From: Candidatus Accumulibacter similis
Lineage (GTDB): Bacteria > Pseudomonadota > Gammaproteobacteria > Burkholderiales > Rhodocyclaceae
DNA: 64,000 bases
Assembly (NCBI GenBank): GCA_013347225.1
Contig: CP054595.1
Span: 1,736,001-1,800,000 of the forward strand
Direction of reading: 5' to 3'
In this document: positions 1 to 10,688 of the stretch, in pieces
How the letters are laid out: each line of letters opens with the position of its first letter
Position numbering within the stretch: the stretch's first letter is position 1
Notes under the pieces: model-generated
Databases searched by the model: none
The model's input: the letters and a program-made list of their open reading frames with translations, nothing else
What the model was told of the DNA's origin: nothing
Program-made: the position numbers and the translations under genes

Positions 1-421
1 TCTTCACCAGATCGACGGCATCCTCGCCGATCAGCGTCCGCAGCAGCACGCCGAGGAACAGGAAGGCGATGGCATACATGGTGAAGGGCTTCACCGCCCA
101 GTTAACGAAGAGCGTCAGCAGCACCGGCCGGCCGCTGCGGCCGGCCCGGATCACCGAGGCGAAATCGATCTTGACCATGATCGGGTACATCATGAAGAAC
201 AGGCAAACGGCGATCGGAATGGAAACCACCGGCGCGCCGGCGACGTCGAGCGACATGCGATCGAGTTCCTGGGCGACGCCCGGGGCGAGCTTGCCGAGGG
301 CGATGCCGCCGGCGATGCAGAGCAGGACCCAGAGGCTCAGGTAGCGCTCGAAGACGCTGTTCATCCTGCGCGGCTCGGCGTCCTGGCCGCCGTTGCCGCA
401 GGCTGGGGAGGCAATGCTCAT
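1..421 (-). CDS. acr3: Arsenite efflux permease Acr3, N-terminal part (cut by window edge)
   Basis: Only the first 140 residues lie in the window; the gene continues beyond base 1. After a polar leader the protein has hydrophobic helices typical of the BASS/Acr3 fold, with the family-like stretches [15 protein letters not shown] and [13 protein letters not shown]. Acr3 is an inner-membrane carrier that expels arsenite. The catalytic cysteine of TM4 falls outside the window, so it cannot be checked. The ATG at 421 starts MSIASPACG; an internal ATG ([10 protein letters not shown]) is an alternative start. The arsR gene lies upstream on the same strand, 235 bases away, and the gap holds an element shared with the arsR upstream region, so this pump is probably ArsR-controlled. 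Confidence 0.9.
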   Translation of the reverse strand, partial: MSIASPACGNGGQDAEPRRMNSVFERYLSLWVLLCIAGGIALGKLAPGVAQELDRMSLDVAGAPVVSIPIAVCLFFMMYPIMVKIDFASVIRAGRSGRPVLLTLFVNWAVKPFTMYAIAFLFLGVLLRTLIGEDAVDLVK

Positions 422-484
422 GTCGGTCCTGGCACCTGCTGGCCATCAAGTCATCGAGGAACGAACACTAGCAGAATTTTAAGT

Positions 485-496
485 TTCTGGAAACAT
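485..496. promoter_or_regulatory. Putative ArsR operator upstream of acr3
   Basis: The 12 bases read ATGTTTCCAGAA on the minus strand. The identical 12-mer occurs on the plus strand at 1126-1137, upstream of arsR. Both copies lie in unusually AT-rich non-coding DNA next to ars gene starts. Operator function is inferred from the shared sequence and position. Confidence 0.5.
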
Positions 497-656
497 AGAA
501 TCTGCGTTCGCGAGAAAGGCAGGCCGGTTCACTGGCGCTCCGCCCCAGCCCGCTGCCGGCGGTCGACATCGTGCATCCCCTACACATCATGTGGCGGGCC
601 TGAGCAACGGCCCGCACCCGCGGGGCTGGCACGACTTCTCCCCACCCTGACAGACG

Positions 657-992
657 TCAAGCGGGCGGATCCACCGCCGGCCGCAACTGTGGTCGGCAGA
701 TTTCGGGGCGACCGTTGCAGCAGTTCTCCGTCAGGAAGCCGACCAGCCCATCGATTCTCTCCATGCAGGCATGAGCACGAACGAAGCGGCCTTCCTGGAC
801 GGTGTGCACGAGGCCGGCGTGGACCAGCGTCTTCAGGTGGAAGGAGAGCGTTGGCGCGGGCAGTTCGAGTTGCTCGGCGATCAGGCCGACGGTCAGGCCG
901 GTCGGCGCATGGTGTACCAGCAGGCGGAAGATGGCCAGGCGACTTTCCTGGGCCAGAGCAGCCAGCGTGGTGACGGCATCGGAATTGTTCAT
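657..992 (-). CDS. arsR: ArsR-family arsenite-responsive repressor
   Basis: A 111-residue winged-helix ArsR/SmtB protein. The recognition helix region contains LPAPTLSFHLKTL, typical of ArsR. The classical ELCVC metal site in that helix is absent; instead the C-terminal tail has Cys91, Cys92 and Cys99. This resembles the relocated three-cysteine As(III) site described for Acidithiobacillus ferrooxidans ArsR. The ATG at 992 (MNNSDAV) is preferred to an upstream TTG at 1034 because it fits family length. It should repress both acr3 and the divergent gapdh-arsJ operon, releasing DNA when As(III) binds. Confidence 0.88.
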   Translation of the reverse strand: MNNSDAVTTLAALAQESRLAIFRLLVHHAPTGLTVGLIAEQLELPAPTLSFHLKTLVHAGLVHTVQEGRFVRAHACMERIDGLVGFLTENCCNGRPEICRPQLRPAVDPPA

Positions 993-1125
993 CGTTCCAA
1001 CGATACCGAAATACTCGCCACTCCGCAAAGGCAAAGCGGCGCGACGGCGGGCTGCGCCGAGCGGCTCCGCGGCGCCGCGACCACCTGCGCAGCCGGCTTC
1101 GGAGCGATTGCAGATCAGGCTTTAC

Positions 1126-1155
1126 ATGTTTCCAGAATTCTAGCAATATAGAAAC
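1126..1155. promoter_or_regulatory. Divergent arsR / gapdh control region with ArsR-like operator
   Basis: An AT-rich island lies between arsR (minus) and the arsenic GAPDH gene (plus). It contains ATGTTTCCAGAA at 1126-1137, identical to the element upstream of acr3, and then a second TATAGAAAC half that could form a partial dyad. A TTTACA hexamer at 1121-1126 could serve as a plus-strand -35. Binding by ArsR is inferred. Confidence 0.5.
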
Positions 1156-1244
1156 GTTACTGGAGCGAACGCCGCGTGCGGCGGTCGGTTCGGCAGCTCC
1201 CTGGGGTCCAGCGGAGCATCATCCACCCATCGGAGGAACGAGCA

Positions 1245-2255
1245 ATGACGGTCAAGGTCGGCATCAATGGTTTCGGTCGCATCGGCAGGCTGGCGCTGCG
1301 CGCCGCGTGGAACAATCCGCAGCTCGAGTTTGTGCACATCAACGAAGCGAACGGGCCCGTCGAAGCCGCCGCACACCTGCTCGAATTCGACTCGGTGCAT
1401 CGCCGCTGGCAGCACGAGGTCGGTGTCAGCAACGGCCGCATGGTGATCGAGGGCCGGTCGATCGGTTACAGTACGGCAAAGGATGTCGCCAGCGGCCCAT
1501 GGCGCGAGGCCGGCGTCGATATCGTCCTCGAGGCGAGCGGCAAGTGGCGCACGGTCGAGCAGCTCTCGCCCTACCTTGCGGCTGGTGTGAAGAAGGTGAT
1601 CGTCGCTGCGCCGGTCAAGGATGGCGATGTGCTCAACATCGTCATGGGAATCAACGATCGGCTCTACGATCCGTCGAAGGATCACATCGTCACGGCCGCT
1701 TCCTGCACGACGAACTGCCTCGCGCCGGTGGTCAAGGTCGTGCATGAGGCGATTGGCATCTCGCACGGAATGATCACCACCATCCACAGTTCGACCAACA
1801 CGCAGAGCGTACACGACCAGATGCACAAGGACCTGCGTCGGGCGCGCGCTTCCAGCCTGTCGCTGGTGCCAACGACGACCGGTTCGGCGACGGCGATCGC
1901 GCTGATCTTCCCGGAACTCAAGGGCAAGCTCGACGGCCATGCGGTCCGCGTCCCCCTGCTCAACGCCTCGCTCACCGACTGCGTCTTCGAGATGCAGCGG
2001 CCGACGAGCGTCGACGAGGTCAATGGGCTGCTGAAGGCGGCGGCGCACGGTGCGCTGCAGGGGATTCTCGGCTACGAGGAGCGGCCACTGGTGTCGATGG
2101 ACTACGCGACCGATCCGCGCTCGTCGATCATCGATGCAGCGCACACCCTGGTGATCAACGGTACGCTGGTCAAGATCTACGCCTGGTACGACAACGAGTG
2201 GGGCTATGCCAACCGCTATGTCGAACTGGCGGCGAAGGTGGCGGCGTCGCTGTAG
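1245..2255 (+). CDS. Arsenic-associated glyceraldehyde-3-phosphate dehydrogenase (ArsJ partner)
   Basis: A 336-residue GAPDH. Visible features are the N-terminal NAD-binding [10 protein letters not shown], the catalytic SCTTNC motif (Cys near residue 153) and the C-terminal [11 protein letters not shown]. In ars operons with arsJ this enzyme is known to turn glyceraldehyde-3-phosphate plus arsenate into 1-arseno-3-phosphoglycerate, which ArsJ exports. The neighbour at 2353 is arsJ, so that role is favoured over central glycolysis. The start is the ATG at 1245, preceded by GGAGGAA at 1232-1238; an in-frame extension to 1176 lacks support. Confidence 0.92.
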   Translation: MTVKVGINGFGRIGRLALRAAWNNPQLEFVHINEANGPVEAAAHLLEFDSVHRRWQHEVGVSNGRMVIEGRSIGYSTAKDVASGPWREAGVDIVLEASGKWRTVEQLSPYLAAGVKKVIVAAPVKDGDVLNIVMGINDRLYDPSKDHIVTAASCTTNCLAPVVKVVHEAIGISHGMITTIHSSTNTQSVHDQMHKDLRRARASSLSLVPTTTGSATAIALIFPELKGKLDGHAVRVPLLNASLTDCVFEMQRPTSVDEVNGLLKAAAHGALQGILGYEERPLVSMDYATDPRSSIIDAAHTLVINGTLVKIYAWYDNEWGYANRYVELAAKVAASL

Positions 2256-2352
2256 ACGCGTATCGATCGAAGCTGTCGTCCCGGTGGCGGCAGCCAGGCC
2301 CGTGCACGGGCGAATGCGCCGCTGCGACGGCGGCGCAAACTGGAGAGGCACG

Positions 2353-3651
2353 ATGAGCGACCCAGCGGCAGGCAAGAGCGGCACGGCACGCGCCGGTCTG
2401 CGCAACTACGTGCTCGTCACCGGCGCCTACTGGGCGGACACGGTGACCGACGGCGCGGTGCGCATGTTGGTTCTGTTCTACTTCTACGGCCTCGGCTACA
2501 CGCCGTTCGCCGTCGCTTCGCTGTTCATCTTCTACGAAGTCTTCGGCATCCTGACCAACCTCTTCGGTGGTTACATCGGTGCGCGCTTCGGCCTCAAGAC
2601 GACCCTGTTCGTCGGCCTCGGCACGCAGCTCGCGGCGCTGTCGATGCTCGCCTTCGCGCCGCAGGCGTGGCTCGTCGTTGCCTGGGTGATGGTTTCGCAG
2701 GCGTTGAGCGGCATCGCCAAGGACATGACCAAGATGAGTTCGAAGAGCGCCGTCAAGCTCATCGTCCCGGAGGACGCTTCGGCAACCCTGTACCGCTGGG
2801 TGTCGATCCTCACCGGCTCGAAGAACGCGCTCAAGGGCGTCGGTTTCTTCCTCGGCGGTCTGCTGCTGACGCTGCTCGGTTTTCAGACGGCGCTGCAGCT
2901 TCTCGCCGCACTCGTCGCCACAACCCTGATCGCTGCCGCGCTGCTGATGCGCGGCGGCCTTGGCGAGGCGAACAGGAAGGCCAAATTCGGCCAGATGTTC
3001 TCGCGCAACGGTGCCGTCAACAAGCTCGCAGCGGCGCGCATCTTCCTGTTCGGCGCGCGCGACGTTTGGTTCGTCGTCGGCCTGCCGGTCTTCCTGTCCA
3101 GCGTTCTCGGCTGGACCTTCTGGCAGTCCGGCGGCTTCCTCGCGGTGTGGGTGATTGGTTATGGCATCGTCCAGGCGAGCACGCCCGGCCTGCTGCGCAG
3201 CCGCGTCGAGGAGCGGCACGAGCCGGACGGCCGGACGGCGACGATCCTCGCTTTCGTTCTCGCCGCGCTGCCGGCAGCGATCGCGCTGGCTCTGGCGGCA
3301 GGCATCGCGCCGGCAGTGGTGGTAGTCGTCGGGCTGATCGTCTTCGGCGCCGTCTTTGCGCTCAACTCGGCGGTGCATTCGTACCTGATTCTCGCCTACA
3401 CCGACAGCGACAAGGTGGCGATGAACGTCGGCTTCTATTACATGGCAAACGCTGCCGGTCGCCTCGCCGGCACGGTGCTGTCGGGCGCACTCTACCAGTG
3501 GGGGCTGCAGAGCGGGCCGAGCGACGGGCTGATCGCCTGCCTCTGGGCGTCGTCGGCCTTCGTCCTCGTCGCCGGCCTGCTGTCGCTGCTGCTGCCGCGA
3601 ACCCCCGGCCCGCAGACGAAGCCGATCAAGCTTGGCGATCTCGGCGAGTGA
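2353..3651 (+). CDS. arsJ: Organoarsenical efflux MFS transporter ArsJ
   Basis: A 432-residue, very hydrophobic major facilitator protein with about 12 membrane segments. The N-terminal block RNYVLVTGAYWADTVTDGAVR and the following LFYFYGLGYTPF are diagnostic of ArsJ. It exports 1-arseno-3-phosphoglycerate made by the GAPDH encoded 97 bases upstream; the unstable product then releases arsenate outside, giving arsenate resistance. The start at 2353 (MSDPAAG) has GGAGAGG 5 bases upstream. A strong hairpin follows at 3656, so gapdh-arsJ looks like a two-gene operon. Confidence 0.93.
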   Translation: MSDPAAGKSGTARAGLRNYVLVTGAYWADTVTDGAVRMLVLFYFYGLGYTPFAVASLFIFYEVFGILTNLFGGYIGARFGLKTTLFVGLGTQLAALSMLAFAPQAWLVVAWVMVSQALSGIAKDMTKMSSKSAVKLIVPEDASATLYRWVSILTGSKNALKGVGFFLGGLLLTLLGFQTALQLLAALVATTLIAAALLMRGGLGEANRKAKFGQMFSRNGAVNKLAAARIFLFGARDVWFVVGLPVFLSSVLGWTFWQSGGFLAVWVIGYGIVQASTPGLLRSRVEERHEPDGRTATILAFVLAALPAAIALALAAGIAPAVVVVVGLIVFGAVFALNSAVHSYLILAYTDSDKVAMNVGFYYMANAAGRLAGTVLSGALYQWGLQSGPSDGLIACLWASSAFVLVAGLLSLLLPRTPGPQTKPIKLGDLGE

Positions 3652-3655
3652 TCTG

Positions 3656-3689
3656 CGCGAGCGCACGATCCCGCGATCGTGCGCTCGCG
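3656..3689 (+). terminator. Perfect 15-bp hairpin after arsJ
   Basis: CGCGAGCGCACGATC (3656-3670) pairs perfectly with 3675-3689 around a CCGC loop, starting 4 bases after the arsJ stop. There is no clear T run after it, so it may stop transcription inefficiently or protect the mRNA 3' end. Confidence 0.6.
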
Positions 3690-3966
3690 GCCTTGCTCCG
3701 CATGGCCGTGCATGCGTGCGAAACGGCGGGTCGTTGCCGCCGATGCGACTTCCGTGGCAACCCCGGATGGGCCCAGTCCATCGCCCGTGGGATCAGCTGC
3801 CTGGTGTCGCGCGCCCGGCCGCCGAAAAGGCGTTGCAGCCCAGGAACGGCACTCGGCGAGGGAACTGCACGGCCGACAGGGAGGGTGCCGGTGACGTCGT
3901 GGCATTGCTGCGTGATCTTGGCACGAGTACATCCTGCAGGTGCTCGCGTGCTGCTGCGCCAGGGCG
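3690..3966. other. Intergenic stretch between arsJ and eno
   Basis: Between the arsJ hairpin and the eno terminator I see no convincing gene. The open frames here are GC-driven, arginine-rich and match no family I know. Confidence 0.5.
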
Positions 3967-3996
3967 AAAAAAAGGCACCGCCGTGGCGATGCCTTT
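3967..3996 (-). terminator. Rho-independent terminator of eno
   Basis: On the minus strand AAAGGCATCGCC pairs with GGCGGTGCCTTT (one G-T wobble) around a short loop and runs into seven T residues, 22 bases after the enolase stop. This is a canonical intrinsic terminator. Confidence 0.85.
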
Positions 3997-4017
3997 CGCT
4001 GACTGCCTGCGAGCAGC

Positions 4018-5489
<1,472 letters not shown>

Positions 5490-5930
5490 TGCTTGTGTCG
5501 GGGAAAATGTCTTTTGTTATCAAACTCGGGCCGCAGCGGGCTCGCGGATGGTGCAGCGGCTGTCGTGCGCCGCGCCGGCCCCGCGAACGCTGCTTCGGCG
5601 TGGCCGCAGGTCCATGGATTCGATCGTCGCGTCGAGGCGCTGACGGATCAGCAGCCGGGACGGGTGGTGCGGAGCATCATCCGCCGTTGGCGGCGCCTGC
5701 CCACCGGTTCGCGGAGCCGGCGCCGGGGGTACGGAAGCCTGCTGCGGCTGCTGGCGATCACGCGCCTGGCGGGCCCTCGCCGCCCTCGGGTTGTCGGTGG
5801 ACAGCGGTGTCGGTGCAGGTGCCCCCAGGACAGGGGCCGCGGCAGGGGCCCGCATCGTCCGCTTCGCGGCCTCGTCGTTCAGCACCGGCGGCGCCCGCCA
5901 TGGGACGGACGCCGCCAGCGGCTCGGGTGA
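5490..5930. other. Intergenic region between eno and the hsp20 pair
   Basis: This stretch holds no recognised gene. A minus-strand frame from GTG 5885 to 5520 (121 residues, Pro/Ala/Arg-rich) follows the hsp20 pair in the same direction. It has no clear ribosome site and no recognisable domain, so I leave it as an unsupported possibility. Confidence 0.4.
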
Positions 5931-6305
5931 CTAGGCGATCCTGACCTCGACCTTGCGCGGTTGCGCGTGCTCGGCTTTCGGGATCGACAGCTTGAGCACA
6001 CCCTGGTTGAACTCGGCCGCCACCTTGCCGGCGTCGAGTTCCTTCGACAGGGTGAAGACACGCCGATAACGCGGCAGGTTGACCTCGGCATGGCTGGCCT
6101 CCATGCCGCCGGGCATTTCAAGGTCGATCTCGCCTTCGATGGTCAGCGTCTCGGCCTCGATCTGCAGGTGCAGCCTGTCCTTCGGAACGCCGGGAAGGTC
6201 GGCATAGAGGGTGATTCCCGCGGCGTCCTCGATGACGTCCACCGGCGGCAACAACGCGGCCTCGTCGGCGACGGACTGCTTCTTGACGGGAGTGTTGTCT
6301 GACAT
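5931..6305 (-). CDS. Small heat-shock protein Hsp20 (second copy)
   Basis: A 124-residue alpha-crystallin-type holdase. The core domain spans roughly residues 20-110: DVIEDAAGITLYADLPGV at the start, LTIEGEIDLEMP in the middle, a YRRVFTLSKELD strand, and the conserved GVLKLSIPKAE near the end. It binds unfolding proteins under stress and hands them to DnaK/CbpA-type systems. It lies 12 bases downstream of a second, divergent hsp20 gene on the same strand, so they are co-transcribed. The two differ enough to be distinct sHsp subtypes that may co-assemble; that is inference. Confidence 0.93.
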   Translation of the reverse strand: MSDNTPVKKQSVADEAALLPPVDVIEDAAGITLYADLPGVPKDRLHLQIEAETLTIEGEIDLEMPGGMEASHAEVNLPRYRRVFTLSKELDAGKVAAEFNQGVLKLSIPKAEHAQPRKVEVRIA

Positions 6306-6317
6306 GTTCGATCCTCC

Positions 6318-6752
6318 TTACTGAATGGTGATGCGGCGAGGCTGCGCCGACTGCTTGCGGGCGATGCTGATGCGCAGGACGCCGTCGCGGTACCTGGCAT
6401 CCACGGCATTGGCGTCGACATCGTCGGGTAGCGTCACGACGCGCCGGAAGCGACCGGCAAAACGCTCGTCGATGTGCACCGTGGCGGCTTCGGCAGCCAC
6501 TGGCAGCTTGCGTTCGCCGGCGACGGTGAGCACGCCCTTCTCGATCTGCACCTCGAGTGTTGCCGGGTCGATGCCAGGGGCGAAGGCGTAGATTTCGACG
6601 GACTGCGGTGTGCCGCCGACGTTCATCGCCGGGAAACCGCCGCGGGCGATGCCGCGTATGCTCGGCGAGAAGTGGAAGGTCTGCTGCAGCTCACGTTGCA
6701 GCCGGTCCAGTTCGGACAGGACGTCGCGGGGGAACAGGGAGCGATAGATCAT
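6318..6752 (-). CDS. Small heat-shock protein Hsp20 (first copy)
   Basis: A 144-residue Hsp20. The N-terminus MIYRSLFPRDVLSELDRLQREL is a typical Hsp20 leader, followed by the alpha-crystallin domain with VEIYAFAPGIDPATLEV, GVLTVAGERKLP and the closing DGVLRISIARK. The start at 6752 is chosen over longer forms because it matches family N-termini. It is the promoter-proximal gene of the hsp20 pair and is divergent from cbpA. A sigma-32-like promoter lies 53 bases upstream. Confidence 0.93.
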   Translation of the reverse strand: MIYRSLFPRDVLSELDRLQRELQQTFHFSPSIRGIARGGFPAMNVGGTPQSVEIYAFAPGIDPATLEVQIEKGVLTVAGERKLPVAAEAATVHIDERFAGRFRRVVTLPDDVDANAVDARYRDGVLRISIARKQSAQPRRITIQ

Positions 6753-6804
6753 CTTGAATCCTCCATCGGTTGGTCGGGAGCGCCGGAAGTGGCGCTTGAA
6801 GACC

Positions 6805-6833
6805 AAGGTGGGGGCGGCGGAGGAAACTTCAAT
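6805..6833 (-). promoter_or_regulatory. Sigma-32-like heat-shock promoter of the hsp20 operon
   Basis: On the minus strand ATTGAAG (core at 6828-6833) and CCCCACCTT (6805-6813) are separated by 14 bases. This approximates the sigma-32 consensus CTTGAA-N13/14-CCCCATNT and points to the hsp20 ATG at 6752. The call fits the function of the downstream genes. Confidence 0.55.
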
Positions 6834-6836
6834 ATC

Positions 6837-6865
6837 TTGATTTCCGCCGCAAAGGGGACTATTAA
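6837..6865 (+). promoter_or_regulatory. Sigma-70-like promoter of cbpA
   Basis: TTGATT (6837-6842), a 17-base spacer and TATTAA (6860-6865) precede the cbpA ATG by 41 bases. It is back to back with the heat-shock promoter of hsp20. Confidence 0.5.
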
Positions 6866-6906
6866 TCCCGAAGCGGCGGTGGCCGCTGCCCACTCGAGGA
6901 TGGTGC

Positions 6907-7869
6907 ATGGAATACAAGGACTACTACCAGATTCTGGGCGTTGCGCGTGACGCTACGGCCGATGACATCAAGAAGGCTTTCCGCAAGCTGGCGCGCAGGT
7001 ATCACCCGGACGTGTCGAAGGAGGCGAACGCCGAGGCACGCATGAAGGAACTGAACGAGGCCAACGCGGTACTCTCGGACCCCGAAAAGCGTGCCGCCTA
7101 CGACCAGCTGGGCCGCGGTTATCAGCCGGGGCAGGAGTTCCGGCCGCCGCCCGACTGGGATGCCGGTTTCGAGTTTTCCGGCCGCGGATTCTCTCCCGGA
7201 GAGGCGGCGGACTTCTCCGATTTCTTCGCCGAGCTGTTCGGCGGCATGGGTTCGCGGCCGGGTTCTGGGGCTGCGTCGCGGGGGCGCTTCGAGGCGCGCG
7301 GCGAGGATCATCACGCCAAGGTGCTCCTCGACATCGAGGACGCGTTCACCGGTGTCACCCGCCAGATCAGCCTGCGCGCGCCGCGCAGCGACGCGCAGGG
7401 GCGGCTGACGCTGGTTGAGCGGACGCTGAACGTGAAGATCCCGCAGGGGGTGCACGCCGGCCAGGTGATTCGCCTGGCCGGTCAGGGTGGGCCAGGGGTC
7501 GGCGGTTCTGCTGCCGGCGACCTGCTGCTCGAGGTTCAATTCCGGCCGCATCCGCATTTGCGCGCGCATGGCCGCGACCTCCATCTGACGCTGCCGGTGG
7601 CGCCATGGGAAGCCGCCCTGGGTGCCGTCGTCAGCGTCGAGCTGCCGGGCGGCAGCGTCAGGCTGCGGATTCCTGAGGGGGCACAGAGCGGCCGCCAGTT
7701 GCGCGTGCGCGGCAAGGGAATTCCGGCGGCGCAGACCGGATCCGCCGGCGACCTTCTGCTGGACATCCAGGTCGTCCTGCCGCCGGCGAAGACGCCGCAA
7801 GCGCGGGAGTTCTACGAACTAATGGCGCGTGAACTGGCTTTCGACCCGCGTCAGGAAGGGAGGGTGTGA
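6907..7869 (+). CDS. cbpA: DnaJ-class co-chaperone CbpA
   Basis: A 320-residue J-domain protein. Residues 1-70 are the J domain with the HPD motif in [10 protein letters not shown] Gly/Phe-rich linker follows ([13 protein letters not shown]), then two C-terminal substrate-binding beta domains; the zinc fingers of DnaJ are absent, which marks CbpA rather than DnaJ. It stimulates DnaK ATPase and delivers clients. cbpM follows after 3 bases, as in other cbpAM operons, and hsp20 genes are divergent, making a chaperone locus. Confidence 0.94.
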   Translation: MEYKDYYQILGVARDATADDIKKAFRKLARRYHPDVSKEANAEARMKELNEANAVLSDPEKRAAYDQLGRGYQPGQEFRPPPDWDAGFEFSGRGFSPGEAADFSDFFAELFGGMGSRPGSGAASRGRFEARGEDHHAKVLLDIEDAFTGVTRQISLRAPRSDAQGRLTLVERTLNVKIPQGVHAGQVIRLAGQGGPGVGGSAAGDLLLEVQFRPHPHLRAHGRDLHLTLPVAPWEAALGAVVSVELPGGSVRLRIPEGAQSGRQLRVRGKGIPAAQTGSAGDLLLDIQVVLPPAKTPQAREFYELMARELAFDPRQEGRV

Positions 7870-7872
7870 GCC

Positions 7873-8175
7873 ATGCGTGAAGACGAAATCCTCGTCGGCA
7901 GCCTGATGGAAGACAGCTGGCTGACGCTCGAGCAGGTGGCCGCCGCCTGCACCGTCGACCCGCAATGGCTGCTGCGCCACATCGAGGAGGGCCTGTTTCC
8001 GCATGCCGAGAGCGTTGCCGGCGTCTGGTGTTTCTCGAGTACCAGTCTGCGGCGCGCACGGCGCATGCGGCAGCTCGAACGGGACTTCGATGCAGTCCCT
8101 GAACTCGCTGCGTTGATGGCCGACCTGCTCGAGGAACTGGACGAACTGCGTGCCCGCGTCGCTGCCGCACGCTGA
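7873..8175 (+). CDS. cbpM: Chaperone modulator CbpM
   Basis: A 100-residue MerR-like small protein. It shows a helical N-terminal recognition region (WLTLEQVAAACTVDPQWLLRH), the EGLFPHAE turn typical of CbpM, and a C-terminal coiled coil (LLEELDELRARVAA). CbpM binds the CbpA J domain and blocks its action with DnaK. The ATG has GGGAGGG just upstream and the gene is tightly linked to cbpA, so the two are co-expressed. Confidence 0.9.
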   Translation: MREDEILVGSLMEDSWLTLEQVAAACTVDPQWLLRHIEEGLFPHAESVAGVWCFSSTSLRRARRMRQLERDFDAVPELAALMADLLEELDELRARVAAAR

Positions 8176-8242
8176 GCACCAGGTGCAGCCGCAGCCGCCA
8201 CGCCACTGATTCACGCGACCGCTTCGGAGCGTACGGAGAACG

Positions 8243-9370
<1,128 letters not shown>

Positions 9371-9531
9371 GGATTGCGCCCAGGGGCGGGGTGGGCGCGG
9401 CGTGCCCTAAGCGTGTTTTAAGGAAGCCGCCGTACAGTCGCATCCGTGCTTGCAGTGGCTGTCCGCGATGCGGGCAGCACGCCGAGCCGCGATTCCTCCT
9501 CAATCTGCAACCTGACCGTGAGACCCATCGA

Positions 9532-9858
9532 ATGAACAAGCCTGCCGCATACTGCTCCGCCGCCCTCCTGATCCTTGCCACCAGCCTGAGTGGCAGCACG
9601 CTCGCCTACGACAGTAAGCCCGCTGCTGCCGCTGCACCAGCGGCGCCCGCCGCTGCCGCGCCGGCACGTGAAATCACCAAGGAGCAGGCCGTCGAGATGG
9701 CCCTCAAGGCCCATCCGGGCGAAGTCACCAAGGCCTACCAGGACAGCAAGAAGGGCAAGCAGACCTGGGAAGTGAAGATCAACGGCACCGACGGCAAGAA
9801 GTGGGAAGTGCACTACGAAATCAAGACCGGTGCGCTGGTCTCCGAGGAAGGCAAGTAA
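9532..9858 (+). CDS. Exported PepSY-domain protein
   Basis: A 108-residue protein with a signal peptide (hydrophobic AALLILATSLSGSTLA), an Ala/Pro-rich linker, and one PepSY domain beginning ITKEQAVEMALKAHPGEV and ending WEVHYEIKTGALVSEEGK. PepSY domains bind or inhibit in the periplasm; the ligand here is unknown. The next gene encodes a cytochrome b561, a frequent partner of such proteins. A hairpin separates them. Confidence 0.88.
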   Translation: MNKPAAYCSAALLILATSLSGSTLAYDSKPAAAAAPAAPAAAAPAREITKEQAVEMALKAHPGEVTKAYQDSKKGKQTWEVKINGTDGKKWEVHYEIKTGALVSEEGK

Positions 9859-9894
9859 TTCCCATCCCGCCTGCTGCTTGATGCAGGCGCTGCC

Positions 9895-9920
9895 TTCCCT
9901 GTCCGTTTGCGGACAGGGAA
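9895..9920 (+). terminator. Perfect 11-bp hairpin between PepSY gene and cytochrome b561 gene
   Basis: TTCCCTGTCCG pairs with CGGACAGGGAA around a TTTG loop. No T run follows. It ends 13 bases before the next start codon, so it could reduce read-through or translation of the cytochrome gene. Confidence 0.5.
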
Positions 9921-9933
9921 GCACTTTCGGAGA

Positions 9934-10551
9934 ATGTCCATGGCCGCCACCGATGCCGACACTGTTCCCGTCTGGGACCGGTTGTTGCGTCTCTTCCACT
10001 GGACCCTGCTGTTCAGCTTCTGTCTCGCCTGGTTTTCCGAGGGCGAGGCCTTCGAATCCCTCGCCGACCGCTTTGACGGCGAGCTGATGCAGCTGCTGCA
10101 TGCGTGGGCCGGTTACACCATCGCCGGCCTGTTGCTGTGGCGCCTGCTGTGGGGCTTCGTCGGTCCACGGCATGCCCGCTTCAGCGACTTCGTCTTCAGT
10201 CCGCGTATCGTCCTCGCCTACCTGCGCGATGTGCTGACGCTGCGCGCACGCCGTTACTTGGGGCACAATCCTGCCGGCGGCGCGATGATCGTTGCCATGC
10301 TGCTGGGGCTGCTGGCAACTGTCGTCAGCGGCCTCGCCCTGTATGCTGCCGACAAGGGCCTGGGACCTCTGGCGGCATTCTTCGTCGACAGCAGCGAGGC
10401 GCTCATCGATGGCATCAAGGAGACGCACGAAGTCGCCACCGATGTGACGTTGCTGCTGATCGCCGGGCACCTTCTCGGCGTCGTCTGGGAGAGCCTGTTG
10501 CATCGCGAGAACCTGGTACGGGCGATGATCACCGGTCGCAAGCGCGTCTGA
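9934..10551 (+). CDS. Cytochrome b561-type integral membrane haem protein
   Basis: A 205-residue protein with four membrane helices and paired histidines suitable for two b haems: RLFHWTLL in helix 1, LLHAWAGY in helix 2, KETHEVATD and IAGHLLG near the last helices. It should move electrons between the quinone pool and a periplasmic partner. The upstream PepSY protein may be that partner (inference). GGAG at 9929-9932 supports the ATG at 9934, with MAATDAD as an alternative start. Confidence 0.88.
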   Translation: MSMAATDADTVPVWDRLLRLFHWTLLFSFCLAWFSEGEAFESLADRFDGELMQLLHAWAGYTIAGLLLWRLLWGFVGPRHARFSDFVFSPRIVLAYLRDVLTLRARRYLGHNPAGGAMIVAMLLGLLATVVSGLALYAADKGLGPLAAFFVDSSEALIDGIKETHEVATDVTLLLIAGHLLGVVWESLLHRENLVRAMITGRKRV

Positions 10552-10688
10552 ATCCGGCTCTCCGGGTGGCTGCGGGGCCGGGCGCGGAGCCCCCAGCCCG
10601 TCGCTCGCCAGCGGCGATTGACTTCGTTCGCCGGATGCGTGGATACTCTCGTCAGCGAAGCTGGCTTTCTCAACGACGTCGGGGTGCG

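Noticed and set aside
5520..5885. 121-residue Pro/Ala/Arg-rich frame after the hsp20 pair (minus)
   Set aside because: GTG start, no ribosome site, no domain, and composition typical of random GC-rich frames.
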